Assembly: GCA_003661125.1 (NCBI GenBank)
Contig: QMVO01000012.1
Span: 1-14,482, forward strand
Direction: 5' to 3'
Length of the DNA stretch: 14,482 nucleotides
From: Methanosarcinales archaeon
GTDB lineage: Archaea > Halobacteriota > Syntropharchaeia > Alkanophagales > Methanospirareceae
The position numbers and the translations under genes are program-made. The notes under the pieces were generated by a model. The model had not been told where the DNA came from. It did not search any database and saw only the letters and a program-made list of their open reading frames with translations. Below, piece by piece: positions 1 to 7,802 of the stretch; position 1 is the stretch's first letter; every line of letters starts with the position of its first letter.

Positions 1-30
1 CTATTTATGTCAAGATATAATTAAACTATC

Positions 31-40
31 TATATTATAG
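31..40 (+). promoter_or_regulatory. Possible TATA box of the glycan operon
   Basis: The AT-rich block tatattatag is centred about 25 bases before the ATG at 60, the distance expected for an archaeal TATA box feeding a leaderless transcript. No convincing Shine-Dalgarno sequence precedes that ATG, which fits leaderless initiation. A second AT-rich block at 14-25 (gatataattaaa) is an alternative. The region is AT-rich throughout, so this is weak. Confidence 0.35.
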
Positions 41-59
41 AGATGAAAGTATTATAAAG

Positions 60-1196
60 ATGAAAGTCGCATACGTATCAACCTATCTCCCTCAGCAGTG
101 CGGAATAGCCACTTATACGGATTATCTTATTCACGGGCTCCAAAAAGTGAGTCACGAATTGGAAATTAAGGTGGTTGCCGAGAAGGATGCGTCACCACTC
201 AAACAGGGTAAATTTGAGGTGGTTCCCTGCTGGGATAGGAATGAAAATTATGTAGAACCAATCCTTAGCAATGTAAAGGATGCTGATGTAGTCCATATTC
301 AACATGAATACAATATATACGGGCTCGATGAAAGGCTGCCTATGCTGTGCGAGGAATTGAAAGCATCAGCGAAAAGGAGTATAATAACTATCCATTGCGT
401 AAGACCAAGCCAAATCTCAGAAAGGGGAGCGGTAGACGAGAATTTCGTTAAGAGAATCGCTGAACTTGCCGACAAGGTTATTGTCCATCTTGAGTCGCAG
501 GAGGCGGTATTGCAGCGGCTCGGGATACCTTCTGATAAAATTCATCTTATCCCTCATGGAACAGCGCTTAGTAACGTGGATAAGAAAATTTCAAGGTCAA
601 GGCTAAAATTACCTGAAGACGGAAAGATACTTCTTATGTTTGGGTTCGTCAAGCCCTTTAAGGGTGCGCATGTTTCACTTGAGGTGCTCGAGGAGGTAAG
701 AGAAGAAGTGGAAGACGTGTATCTTTTTATTGCTGGCGGTCTTGCACCTACTGCATCAAAAGAAGAAAGAGATTACGTGAAATTTCTCAGAAAAAGGACA
801 AAAGAACTCAATCTCCATGATAAGGTTATATTCCCAAATAGATTTTTTCCGAATGAGGATATACCATATATTTTTGGAGCATCAGATATTGTCCTGCTTC
901 CATATTATCATGAAGATAGGTCTGCTTCTGGTTCTTTTCATCTCGCAATAGGAGCAAAGAGACCGGTAATTGCTTCCAGGATACCGAAGTTTGAGGAGCT
1001 TAAAAACATTTGCGACGAACTTCTCCTTCTTCCATATAGCACGTCCGGAATTGCAAGAACGGTTATTCGCCTTTTTAAGGATAAGAAATTCGAGCAATAT
1101 GTGCTCGATAGAACCGAAAGATATAGGAGAGCAATCTCATGGCCAGTGATAGCAAGCAGACATTTAAATCTTTATGGTATAGATAGAGGAGCGTGA
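60..1196 (+). CDS. GT4-family glycosyltransferase (GT-B fold)
   Basis: This protein likely transfers a sugar from a nucleotide-sugar donor onto a growing glycan in the cytoplasm. The 378 residues begin with the typical GT-B N-terminus (MKVAYVSTYLPQQCGIATY, with the glycine-rich acceptor loop at 15-19), followed by QHEYNIYG at 81-88, the interdomain IPHG at 164-167, and a GFVKPFKG strand-loop at 195-202 that opens the donor domain. In the nucleotide-sugar site (HEDRSASGSFHLAIG, 284-298) one acidic residue is kept, but the second glutamate of the usual E-x7-E pattern is not in place, as in some divergent GT4 members. It starts the operon; its TGA overlaps the GTG at 1193. Donor and acceptor cannot be read from sequence. 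It differs clearly from the next three genes. Confidence 0.85.
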   Translation: MKVAYVSTYLPQQCGIATYTDYLIHGLQKVSHELEIKVVAEKDASPLKQGKFEVVPCWDRNENYVEPILSNVKDADVVHIQHEYNIYGLDERLPMLCEELKASAKRSIITIHCVRPSQISERGAVDENFVKRIAELADKVIVHLESQEAVLQRLGIPSDKIHLIPHGTALSNVDKKISRSRLKLPEDGKILLMFGFVKPFKGAHVSLEVLEEVREEVEDVYLFIAGGLAPTASKEERDYVKFLRKRTKELNLHDKVIFPNRFFPNEDIPYIFGASDIVLLPYYHEDRSASGSFHLAIGAKRPVIASRIPKFEELKNICDELLLLPYSTSGIARTVIRLFKDKKFEQYVLDRTERYRRAISWPVIASRHLNLYGIDRGA

Positions 1197-1204
1197 AAAA
1201 TGAG

Positions 1205-2251
1205 ATGAAAATAGGCATGATGTCAAGATGGAACGCTCCTTGTGGTGCTGCGGTACATGCTGAGTTGGTTGGAAGAAGGTGGATAGAGAAAGGACACAAA
1301 CTTACTGTCTTTGCACCTCTGGAAGAGGTCAAGACGCGAGAAAAGGACGAGCCTTTCGTTGTAAGAAACTATTCCAATAACTATTTGGACCCAAAACCGT
1401 TCATAGAAGCAGATTACGATGCATTTGTCCATCATAATATCTCCGAAATGCCCATGAAAGAACTCTTTGGTATATTCCCTAAGATAAAAGAGAAGGCAAA
1501 AACGGTTCTTGTAGCCCACCAGGGCAGAATTCCAGAGGATCCTTACTTTGCAAAATTCGATTGGGATGCAATTGTATGCTTCGATGAGCGCTGGAAAAGG
1601 TTTTTAGTGGATATTTTTCCTGCTGAGAAAATTCATATCATTCCCTATCCCTGTCATCCAATCTGCCACGGTGATAAAACCGATGCGAGACGAAAGTTTG
1701 GACTACCGGAGAATAAAAGGATAATTCTTATCTATGGCATCTCGCTGCATAAATACCTCTGCCATCTACCGAGAATAGAACGGCTGAACAAGAAATACCC
1801 ACTCATTCTTCTCGTTTTAACCAGCGTGGATGACTGGTTCGACCTATTTGAAGCGGTAAAGCACCGGTATAGTTTCATTGTGCTTAGAAAAGAAGCCCTG
1901 ACCATAGAAGAACTTTATACCTATCTCCATGCAAGTGATTGTCTCATCTACCATACAGACTCATCACAATATGCTGTCCTTTCATCCACCGTGCATACCT
2001 GTATGGGTGGAGGGCGCCCGATTCTGGCTCATAACTCGAATTTTGTAGAGTGTTTTGATAAAGAAGTTCTGAAGTATAAATCTAATGAGATAGAGGAAAA
2101 GCTTATGGACATCTTTGAAGATAAAGAAGGATGTAAAATGGCGTTAAAAGCAGCCAGAGAGTATGTGAAGCGGAATTCCGCGGAGGTAATAGCCAAAAAG
2201 TTCATTTATTTATTTGAGACACTGTCAATGGAGAAAGAGGGGAAAAGATGA
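1205..2251 (+). CDS. Glycosyltransferase-like protein, paralogue 1 of 3
   Basis: This is a GT-B-like glycosyltransferase and the first of three tandem paralogues. I chose ATG 1205 because it yields MKIGMMSRWN, which aligns with the starts of the next two genes (MRIGMMGGWN, MKIAVMSSWN). GTG 1193, overlapping the upstream stop, would add four residues. Shared landmarks counted from M1205 are FDWDAIVCFDER (about 118-129), IIPYPCHP (about 145-152), and a donor-site stretch ASDCLIYHTDSSQYAVLSST (about 243-262) followed by GGGRPI. The E-x7-E pair of active GT4 enzymes is not visible; the site is rich in Ser/Thr instead. The gene ends in a 4-base ATGA overlap with the next one. The family is recognisable, but substrate, and even catalytic competence, are open. 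Confidence 0.75.
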   Translation: MKIGMMSRWNAPCGAAVHAELVGRRWIEKGHKLTVFAPLEEVKTREKDEPFVVRNYSNNYLDPKPFIEADYDAFVHHNISEMPMKELFGIFPKIKEKAKTVLVAHQGRIPEDPYFAKFDWDAIVCFDERWKRFLVDIFPAEKIHIIPYPCHPICHGDKTDARRKFGLPENKRIILIYGISLHKYLCHLPRIERLNKKYPLILLVLTSVDDWFDLFEAVKHRYSFIVLRKEALTIEELYTYLHASDCLIYHTDSSQYAVLSSTVHTCMGGGRPILAHNSNFVECFDKEVLKYKSNEIEEKLMDIFEDKEGCKMALKAAREYVKRNSAEVIAKKFIYLFETLSMEKEGKR

Positions 2252-3324
2252 GGATAGGCATGATGGGCGGATGGAATACAGACTCGGGGGCATCTTTCCT
2301 TGCAGAGCTGATAGGGAGGGCTTGGGTAGAAGAGAGTCACGAACTCACTGTATTCACCTTTTACGATTATGCCTTTCATGGAACGCAAATTATCGGCATA
2401 GACGAGGATTATGTCATAAGATGCTTTACCGTCTCGGGATATACACCAGATAAGTTAAATCCCGTGCCATTTTTAACCAGCGCTTATGATATATTCGTTG
2501 TTCAGGATTTAGGGATGCTCCCAAAGGACCTCCTTGGCAAGATATTTCATCGAATAAAGAAGAAGGCGAAGACAGTGAATGTAATTCATGATGGAAAACT
2601 CTCGGAAGACCCGGCTTTCTATCAGTTCGATTGGGATGCACTTGTATGTTTCGATGAACGTTACAAAAACTTCCTCGTGAAGGTGTATGACCGGGAGAAA
2701 ATTCATATTATACCATATCCTTGCAGTCCTCTGGCAAAAGGGGATAAGGTAGAAGCGAGGAAGAACCTGGATTTGCCTCTAGAGAAGAAAATTGTATTTG
2801 GGTTTGGACCGGCAGCGAAGACTGCTATCGAAGTTGTCCCTACCATAGCAGAACTTAGCCGGGACTATCCGATTCTTCTTTTGGTGACGACCAAAGATAA
2901 AACAGGAATTCAGGAGTTCAGAAAACTACGAAAGCAGGGGATTATGGAGATTGAACTGGTCGAAGAAGCTCCAGACATAAAAAGACTGTACGACTATCTG
3001 CATGCCTCAGATGCGCTTATCTTCAACAAGAAATCTGCCTCACACGTGGTAGTTTCAAGCACAGTTCTTCAGTGTCTTGGCTCTGGTTGCCCCATCGTTG
3101 CCCGGGATTCAAACTATGTGGAATATCTTGATAAGGAAGTGATGAAGTATACCGGCGAGGAGGAATTGAAGAAAAAGTTGTGCGCAATCTTTGACGAGTC
3201 GAAGGAATACAAAACCACGATGAAAGCGGCAGAAGAATATGTAAAAAGAAATTCGGCTCAGGCAATAGGTAAACTATATATAGACCTTTTTAATTCATTA
3301 TTAACCAAAGTGAAGAACGAATGA
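2248..3324 (+). CDS. Glycosyltransferase-like protein, paralogue 2 of 3
   Basis: This 358-residue GT-B-like protein is closely related to the genes on both sides. It shows the N-terminal MRIGMMGGWN with an SG acceptor loop, YVIRCF at 55-60 (shared with paralogue 3), VVQDLGMLP at 84-92, FDWDALVCFDER at 127-138, IIPYPCSP at 154-161 and a donor-site segment ASDALIFNKKSASHVVVSST (253-272) followed by GSGCPIV. As in its neighbours, the usual E-x7-E is missing. A Shine-Dalgarno-like gaggggaaaag directly precedes ATG 2248, and the start overlaps the upstream stop by four bases, so the genes are translationally coupled. It probably acts in the cytoplasm on the same glycan as the other enzymes of the operon. 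Confidence 0.75.
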   Translation: MRIGMMGGWNTDSGASFLAELIGRAWVEESHELTVFTFYDYAFHGTQIIGIDEDYVIRCFTVSGYTPDKLNPVPFLTSAYDIFVVQDLGMLPKDLLGKIFHRIKKKAKTVNVIHDGKLSEDPAFYQFDWDALVCFDERYKNFLVKVYDREKIHIIPYPCSPLAKGDKVEARKNLDLPLEKKIVFGFGPAAKTAIEVVPTIAELSRDYPILLLVTTKDKTGIQEFRKLRKQGIMEIELVEEAPDIKRLYDYLHASDALIFNKKSASHVVVSSTVLQCLGSGCPIVARDSNYVEYLDKEVMKYTGEEELKKKLCAIFDESKEYKTTMKAAEEYVKRNSAQAIGKLYIDLFNSLLTKVKNE

Positions 3325-4358
3325 AGATCGCGGTGATGAGTTCATGGAATGATGAAACAGGTGCTGCTGTGCATTCAAAAGCACTGGTGAATGCATGGCT
3401 GGAGATGGGGCATAAAGTAACTGTATTCAGTTTTCTCAGGGAGGAATTGGGAGACGAAAAATTTACCGGTAAAGATGAGCGCTACGTAATAAGATGCTTT
3501 GGTAGAAACTTCCTGGACCCAAGACCTATCCTCACGACAGATTTTGATATCTTCCTGGTTGAGGACTTACGGACGCTTCCAGTAGAGCATCTTGCCAGGA
3601 TATTTCCCATGATAAAAGAGCGGGCTTTTCCTGTTCATATCGTTCACGAAGATAAGTTACCGAAGGAAACGTGGTTTTATCAGTTTATCTGGGATAAAGT
3701 GATTTATTTCGATAAGAGACAAGAGTTCCTGCGCGATGTTTATCCAGACGCAAAATACATTCCATTTCCCTGTTTCCCGGTAAGACGTGGAGATAAGTAT
3801 GAGAGCAGAAAAAGACTTGGATTGCCTCAGGATAAGAAAATTATCTTCACCTTCTGTCAGAGGGGATATCTGCCTTATCTCAGATACTTGTGTGAGGAGC
3901 TGAAGTATAAATCGGTCTTATTATTTGTTGTCTCGCCAGGCTTTGAGATGCTGGAAAAAGAGGCAGCACCTCCATGGATGATTGTGCGTGAAGAGGGTGC
4001 GTTATCTGACGAGCGGTTTGATGATTATCTATTTGCTTCGGATGCCGTTATCTTCCATAAATATCAAAACGCGTATCACCGACTCCTCTCCTCTGTAATT
4101 TTCCAGGCAATGGGTGCTGGTTGTCCAATCTTTATTCCGCAGCAATCTGCTTATTTCCAGCCATTAAAGGATGAAGTGATATATTATAGCGATACCGAGG
4201 ACCTGTGCAGGAAGTTGGTCCTCTTTTGTGAGGATGAAAGAATGGCAAAACGCGTTATAGAAGCGGAAGAAGTGTTCACGCACATGAATTCGGCGGAGAA
4301 AATAGCCGGCATATACATAGACGTTTTTACCGGGGTATTGAAGGGAAGGGGATTGTAG
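3321..4358 (+). CDS. Glycosyltransferase-like protein, paralogue 3 of 3
   Basis: This is the third and most divergent GT-B-like paralogue, 345 residues long. It keeps the N-terminal MKIAVMSSWN with a TGAAVH loop, LDPRPIL near 65-71 (matching LDPKPFI of paralogue 1), YVIRCF at 55-60, and IPFPCFP around 147-153 in place of IIPYPC-P. FDWDAxVCFDER has become FIWDKVIYFDKR (about 122-132). The donor-site segment reads ASDAVIFHKYQNAYHRLLSS then GAGCPIF, again without E-x7-E. ATG 3321 overlaps the previous stop by four bases; only a weak gtgaag lies upstream, so re-initiation is likely. The gene stops four bases before the first GH130 gene. It probably acts with the other transferases, but may be non-catalytic. 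Confidence 0.72.
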   Translation: MKIAVMSSWNDETGAAVHSKALVNAWLEMGHKVTVFSFLREELGDEKFTGKDERYVIRCFGRNFLDPRPILTTDFDIFLVEDLRTLPVEHLARIFPMIKERAFPVHIVHEDKLPKETWFYQFIWDKVIYFDKRQEFLRDVYPDAKYIPFPCFPVRRGDKYESRKRLGLPQDKKIIFTFCQRGYLPYLRYLCEELKYKSVLLFVVSPGFEMLEKEAAPPWMIVREEGALSDERFDDYLFASDAVIFHKYQNAYHRLLSSVIFQAMGAGCPIFIPQQSAYFQPLKDEVIYYSDTEDLCRKLVLFCEDERMAKRVIEAEEVFTHMNSAEKIAGIYIDVFTGVLKGRGL

Positions 4359-4362
4359 CTGG

Positions 4363-5271
4363 ATGAAATTGAGGCGTTACGAAGGCAACCCGATATTGAA
4401 GCCTAAACCTGAGAGCGAATGGGAATCAAAGAATGTTTTTAATCCCGCGGTTGTTTACGATCATGGGCTATTTCACCTCCTTTACAGAGCTATGGGCGTG
4501 GATGGGATTTCAAGGATTGGATATGCGGTAAGTATAGATGGCTTTAACTTCTTTCGCCTTGATAAACCTGTTATCACTCCAAAACGGATTCTGGAACCAC
4601 GGGGGTGTGAGGATCCGCGAATAGTAAAAATTGAAGACGTATTTTATATGACGTATACGGCTTATTCTGAACGGGGTGTACGGATTGGTATAGCAAGCAC
4701 AAAGAACTTTATACAATGGGAAAGATATGAGATAGAATGGGAGGAGAGGGATGATAAAGATGCCGCCCTTTTTCCTGAGCTCATTGACGGTAAATATGTG
4801 CTTCTCCATAGACCTATGCATAAAGAGCCCATGGGTATCTGGATTGCTTACTCAGATAACCTGGTCGATTGGTATGGGCAGCGGGAAATTATGATACCGC
4901 TTGGAGAATGGGAGGGAAAGAAGATTGGTGCAGGTGCTCCGCCATTAAAGACGGAAAAAGGGTGGTTGTTGATATATCATGGGGTGGACGAGGATGGAGT
5001 GTATAGATTGGGAGCGGCGATGTTCAGCCTGAATGACCCTTCAAAATTGTTATACCGGTATCCTGAACCTATACTTGAACCAGAGGCGGATTATGAGATA
5101 CGAGGAGAGATCCCTCGTGTGGTATTTGCTTGCGGCGCGTGTGAAGTGCTGAACAGGTATTATATATATTATGGCGGTGCGGATAAAGTGGTTTGCGTAG
5201 CCACCGTGGATAAGGAAGAAATGTTAGGGCTTTTTGAGTGCAAAAAAGGAAAGAATGTTGAAGAGATATAA
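4363..5271 (+). CDS. GH130-family glycoside phosphorylase
   Basis: This belongs to glycoside hydrolase family 130 (the former DUF377/COG2152 group), five-bladed beta-propellers that mostly cleave beta-mannosides with phosphate to give mannose 1-phosphate, or run the reverse synthesis. The 302 residues span the whole fold: RRYEGNPILKPK (4-15), RIGYAVSIDG (51-60), GCEDPRIV (81-88, with Asp84 the expected general acid), LLHRP (147-151), KIGAGAPP (187-194), IYHGV (204-208) and YYGGAD (269-274). The HR and YHG basic residues are where phosphate-binding residues lie in phosphorylase members, so a phosphorylase is favoured over a hydrolase; this is inference. No signal peptide is seen, so it is cytoplasmic. 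It overlaps the next gene by 17 bases. The exact linkage cannot be told. Confidence 0.87.
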   Translation: MKLRRYEGNPILKPKPESEWESKNVFNPAVVYDHGLFHLLYRAMGVDGISRIGYAVSIDGFNFFRLDKPVITPKRILEPRGCEDPRIVKIEDVFYMTYTAYSERGVRIGIASTKNFIQWERYEIEWEERDDKDAALFPELIDGKYVLLHRPMHKEPMGIWIAYSDNLVDWYGQREIMIPLGEWEGKKIGAGAPPLKTEKGWLLIYHGVDEDGVYRLGAAMFSLNDPSKLLYRYPEPILEPEADYEIRGEIPRVVFACGACEVLNRYYIYYGGADKVVCVATVDKEEMLGLFECKKGKNVEEI

Positions 5272-6178
5272 AGGGAATCCAATACTGAAGCCGAAGAGAG
5301 AGAACGCATGGGAATCATATATGGTGTATAATTCTGCGGTTCTGTACGAGGATGGAAGATTCCATATCTTATACAGAGCGCAGGGATTGAAAACAGGCAC
5401 TTCCAGGTTTGGATACGCGACTTCCGAGGATGGGTTTCGCATAGATGATCGGTTAGATGAGCCGATATTTATGCCTGACCCATTGAATGATTTAGAGTGC
5501 ACGGTTGAAGATCCCAGATTGGTCAGGATTGATGACACAATTTACCTCACTTATACCGCGGTAGGAAATGTACCGAGAGTTGGATGGAAAAGCATCCAGA
5601 TAGCAATGACATCCATAAAGGCGGATGACTTCTTAGCGCAGCGGTGGAAATGGGGAAGGAGGACATATCCCTTTCCGGGTGTTGATAACAAGCACTTCTG
5701 TCTCTTCCCTGAGAAGATAGGAGGAAAGTGGGTGATGTATCATCGAATTCCTCCACATATATGGGTCGCATACTCCGACGATCTTGTTCATTGGCGAGAT
5801 AGCAATATCGTTATGAGCCCAAGAGAGGGGTGGGAATATCTTAAAATCGGTGGTGGTGCACCACCTATAAAACTCAAGGAAGGATGGCTCGTAATCTATC
5901 ATGGGGTGGATGATCACGTGCACTACCGACTTGGAGTGGCTTTGATAGACCGTAAAGACCCGGTAAAGGTGTTGATGAGAAGCAAAAGTCCTCTTCTGGA
6001 GCCTGTGGAATGGTATGAGCTACACGGGGCTGTTCCTAACATTGTATTTACCTGCGGAGCTGTTGTTGTAGATGATATTCTTTATATCTACTACGCGGGA
6101 GCCGATACGGTGGTTTGCGTTGCAACCGCAAGAGTAGAGGAAATACTGGCTTTTCTGGAAGGGGAGTGCGATATTTAA
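5255..6178 (+). CDS. GH130-family glycoside phosphorylase, second copy
   Basis: This is a second GH130 beta-propeller, a diverged tandem paralogue of the preceding gene. I chose ATG 5255 (307 residues) because MLKRYKGNPILKPK aligns with the other copy and an aaaggaaag ribosome-binding site lies just upstream; a TTG at 5234 would add seven residues. Landmarks are VEDPRLV (84-90, putative catalytic Asp86), YHRIP (162-166), KIGGGAPP (197-204), IYHGVDD (214-220) and YYAGAD (279-284). It carries an insertion of roughly 20 residues around 115-145 (KADDFLAQRWKWGRR) absent from copy one, so substrate length or linkage may differ. The start lies inside the upstream gene, and it is the last gene of the operon. 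Probably cytoplasmic. Confidence 0.87.
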   Translation: MLKRYKGNPILKPKRENAWESYMVYNSAVLYEDGRFHILYRAQGLKTGTSRFGYATSEDGFRIDDRLDEPIFMPDPLNDLECTVEDPRLVRIDDTIYLTYTAVGNVPRVGWKSIQIAMTSIKADDFLAQRWKWGRRTYPFPGVDNKHFCLFPEKIGGKWVMYHRIPPHIWVAYSDDLVHWRDSNIVMSPREGWEYLKIGGGAPPIKLKEGWLVIYHGVDDHVHYRLGVALIDRKDPVKVLMRSKSPLLEPVEWYELHGAVPNIVFTCGAVVVDDILYIYYAGADTVVCVATARVEEILAFLEGECDI

Positions 6179-6197
6179 TTAAATTAAAGAAAAAGTG

Positions 6198-6207
6198 TTT
6201 AAATTAA
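6198..6207 (+). promoter_or_regulatory. TATA box for tRNA-Asn
   Basis: The block tttaaattaa is centred about 27 bases before the first base of the tRNA, in an otherwise empty 51-base gap, which fits the archaeal TATA position for a transcript starting at or near the mature 5' end. Confidence 0.5.
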
Positions 6208-6229
6208 TAAATAATAGTAGAAGATAAGA

Positions 6230-6302
6230 GCCGCCGTAACTCAGTTGGTAGAGTGCCCGGCTGTTAACCGGCTTGTCACAGGTTCGAGTCCTGTCGGCGG
6301 CG
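6230..6302 (+). tRNA. tRNA-Asn (anticodon GTT)
   Basis: A complete 73-base cloverleaf can be drawn by hand. The acceptor stem GCCGCCG pairs with CGGCGGC, the D arm is ACTC...GAGT, the anticodon loop CTGTTAA gives anticodon GTT, the variable loop is TTGTC, the T stem is ACAGG/CCTGT around loop TTCGAGT, and the discriminator is G73, as expected for asparagine. CCA is not encoded and no intron is present. The top pair of the anticodon stem (27-43) is a C-C mismatch; the other four pairs are G-C. It lies between the convergent GH130 operon and hisA. Confidence 0.95.
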
Positions 6303-6319
6303 CTGGCTTGGTTAAACCT

Positions 6320-7060
6320 CTAAACCGCTAAACTCTGACACCTATGCCAATCTATTTTCCCCTTATACAATGCGCTACCTATCACTACCCCGCATGCTCC
6401 TGCTTCTCTTATCCGCATCACGTCCTCCACACTACTTACCCCACCTGATACTACTACCGGAATGCTCACAGAACTCACAAACTCCTCTATTATTCCCGGC
6501 TCTATGCCCTTCATCAAACCTTCAACGTCTATGTTCGTAAATAGTAAACTACCAGCACCTGTTCTCTCTGCCTCCTTTGCCGCGTCCTTCGCATTCAGCC
6601 CCGTTGTTTCTCTCCATCCATCGATCGCGACTTTCCCTTTTCTTACGTCCAACGCGACCATCACCCTCTCAGAAGAAAACTCACTTGCTATTCTTTCGAT
6701 AAGCTGTGGAGACTTCAGCGCCGCGGTCCCAAATATTATTCTATCCACGCCTATCTCAAGGAGTGTAATCGCAGTTTCGTAAGACCGGATTCCGCCACCC
6801 ACCTGAATCTTTGCTTTTTCCTTTACCCAGTTCGATTCTGCTATATCTTTAATCACCTCGAAGTTGTTCTTCTCCTCCTGAAAAGCGCCATCCAAATCAA
6901 TTATGTGTAACCGAGTCGCACCCAGCATAACCCAGTTCCTCGCTATTTGTACAGGATTTTCGGCTGAAGAGAATATCACCGCTTCTTTTTTACCCTGCCT
7001 CAATTGAACACATTTGCCATCTTGAAGGTCTATCGCGGGTATTACCTCAAATTTCTCCAT
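6320..7060 (-). CDS. hisA: Phosphoribosylformimino-AICAR-P isomerase HisA
   Basis: HisA catalyses the fourth step of histidine synthesis, an Amadori-type isomerisation of ProFAR to PRFAR, in the cytoplasm. The 246 residues form the expected (beta/alpha)8 barrel, with the first catalytic aspartate in VIPAIDLQDGKCVQL (Asp11), the second in ALDVRKGKVAIDGW (Asp138), phosphate-binding VGGGIR (87-92) and VSGGVSS (204-210), and LLFTNIDVEG (172-181). The length is normal. HisF is distinguished by its different N-terminal motif, and a PriA/TrpF dual role is not indicated. It is the last gene of a minus-strand set: its ATG (7060) directly abuts the TAG of tfb (7061-7063), so the two are surely co-transcribed. 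No other his genes are in the window. Confidence 0.95.
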   Translation of the reverse strand: MEKFEVIPAIDLQDGKCVQLRQGKKEAVIFSSAENPVQIARNWVMLGATRLHIIDLDGAFQEEKNNFEVIKDIAESNWVKEKAKIQVGGGIRSYETAITLLEIGVDRIIFGTAALKSPQLIERIASEFSSERVMVALDVRKGKVAIDGWRETTGLNAKDAAKEAERTGAGSLLFTNIDVEGLMKGIEPGIIEEFVSSVSIPVVVSGGVSSVEDVMRIREAGACGVVIGSALYKGKIDWHRCQSLAV

Positions 7061-7786
7061 CTACACTACTTTTATTCCTAATTCCCTCGCTATCTCTTTA
7101 TATCTTACACGCAGAGTCACTTCAGTGACGCCAGTAGCCTCAGCAACCTCCTTTTGTGTCTTCCTATCGTCACATAAGATTGCCGCGATGTAAATTGCCG
7201 ATGCTGCTATGCCCGTAGGACCTCTCCCACTTGTTATATCCTTTTCTAACGCTTTCTGCACTATCTCCCTTGCACGTTCCTCAACATGCTTCTTCAAATT
7301 CAATTTAGCGCAAAATCTGCTTATATATTCCAGAGGAGACGTTGGAACAAGCCTCAACCCCAGCCGGTTTGCCAATAACTTGCATGTCTTTATTATATCC
7401 TTTCTTCCCACCCTTGTCGCATCTTCTATCTCGTCAAGCGTTCTTGGCACATTATGCTTACGACATGCCATGTACATAGACGCAGCCAGTATTTTCTCGA
7501 TTGAACGCCCATGAATCAAGTCATTTTCCCATGCTTCACGATATATTTTCATGCTCCCTTCCCGCGTCTTCTCCGGTATGGAAAGCAACGAGGACAATCG
7601 ATCTATTTCCGATTGCGCGACTAAACGCTGTCTGGCAATTGCAGTGCTCATCTTTTTTCTTTTTTGATGCTCACTCAATCTGTATAAACGTTCCCTATCA
7701 GATTCTGAGGTTCTCTCTCTCCCTATTTCTCTAACACTTTCTTTCTCATCCTCTTTGTTTTCATGCATCTTCATTCTTCTCTTCAT
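7061..7786 (-). CDS. tfb: TFIIB-type transcription factor lacking the zinc ribbon
   Basis: TFB binds the TBP-TATA complex and recruits RNA polymerase. This 241-residue protein has both cyclin-like repeats (about 54-142 and 149-237), with ARKxxVPRTLDEI-type helix features in the first (RKHNVPRTLDEIEDATRVGRKDI) and GRGPTGIAASAIYIAA with the TQKEVAEATGVTEVTLR helix-turn-helix in the second. The linker helix (RLYRLSEHQKRKK, 33-45) is also kept. Normal archaeal TFB runs about 300 or more residues and opens with a CxxC...CxxC ribbon and B-reader; here the first 32 residues are charged and contain no cysteine. The upstream gene gar1 ends 16 bases away, so no ribbon is encoded in line. A gggag lies two bases before ATG 7786. 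The gar1-tfb pair is common in euryarchaea. Confidence 0.9.
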   Translation of the reverse strand: MKRRMKMHENKEDEKESVREIGRERTSESDRERLYRLSEHQKRKKMSTAIARQRLVAQSEIDRLSSLLSIPEKTREGSMKIYREAWENDLIHGRSIEKILAASMYMACRKHNVPRTLDEIEDATRVGRKDIIKTCKLLANRLGLRLVPTSPLEYISRFCAKLNLKKHVEERAREIVQKALEKDITSGRGPTGIAASAIYIAAILCDDRKTQKEVAEATGVTEVTLRVRYKEIARELGIKVV

Positions 7787-7802
7787 TTCTCCCTATTACA
7801 CC

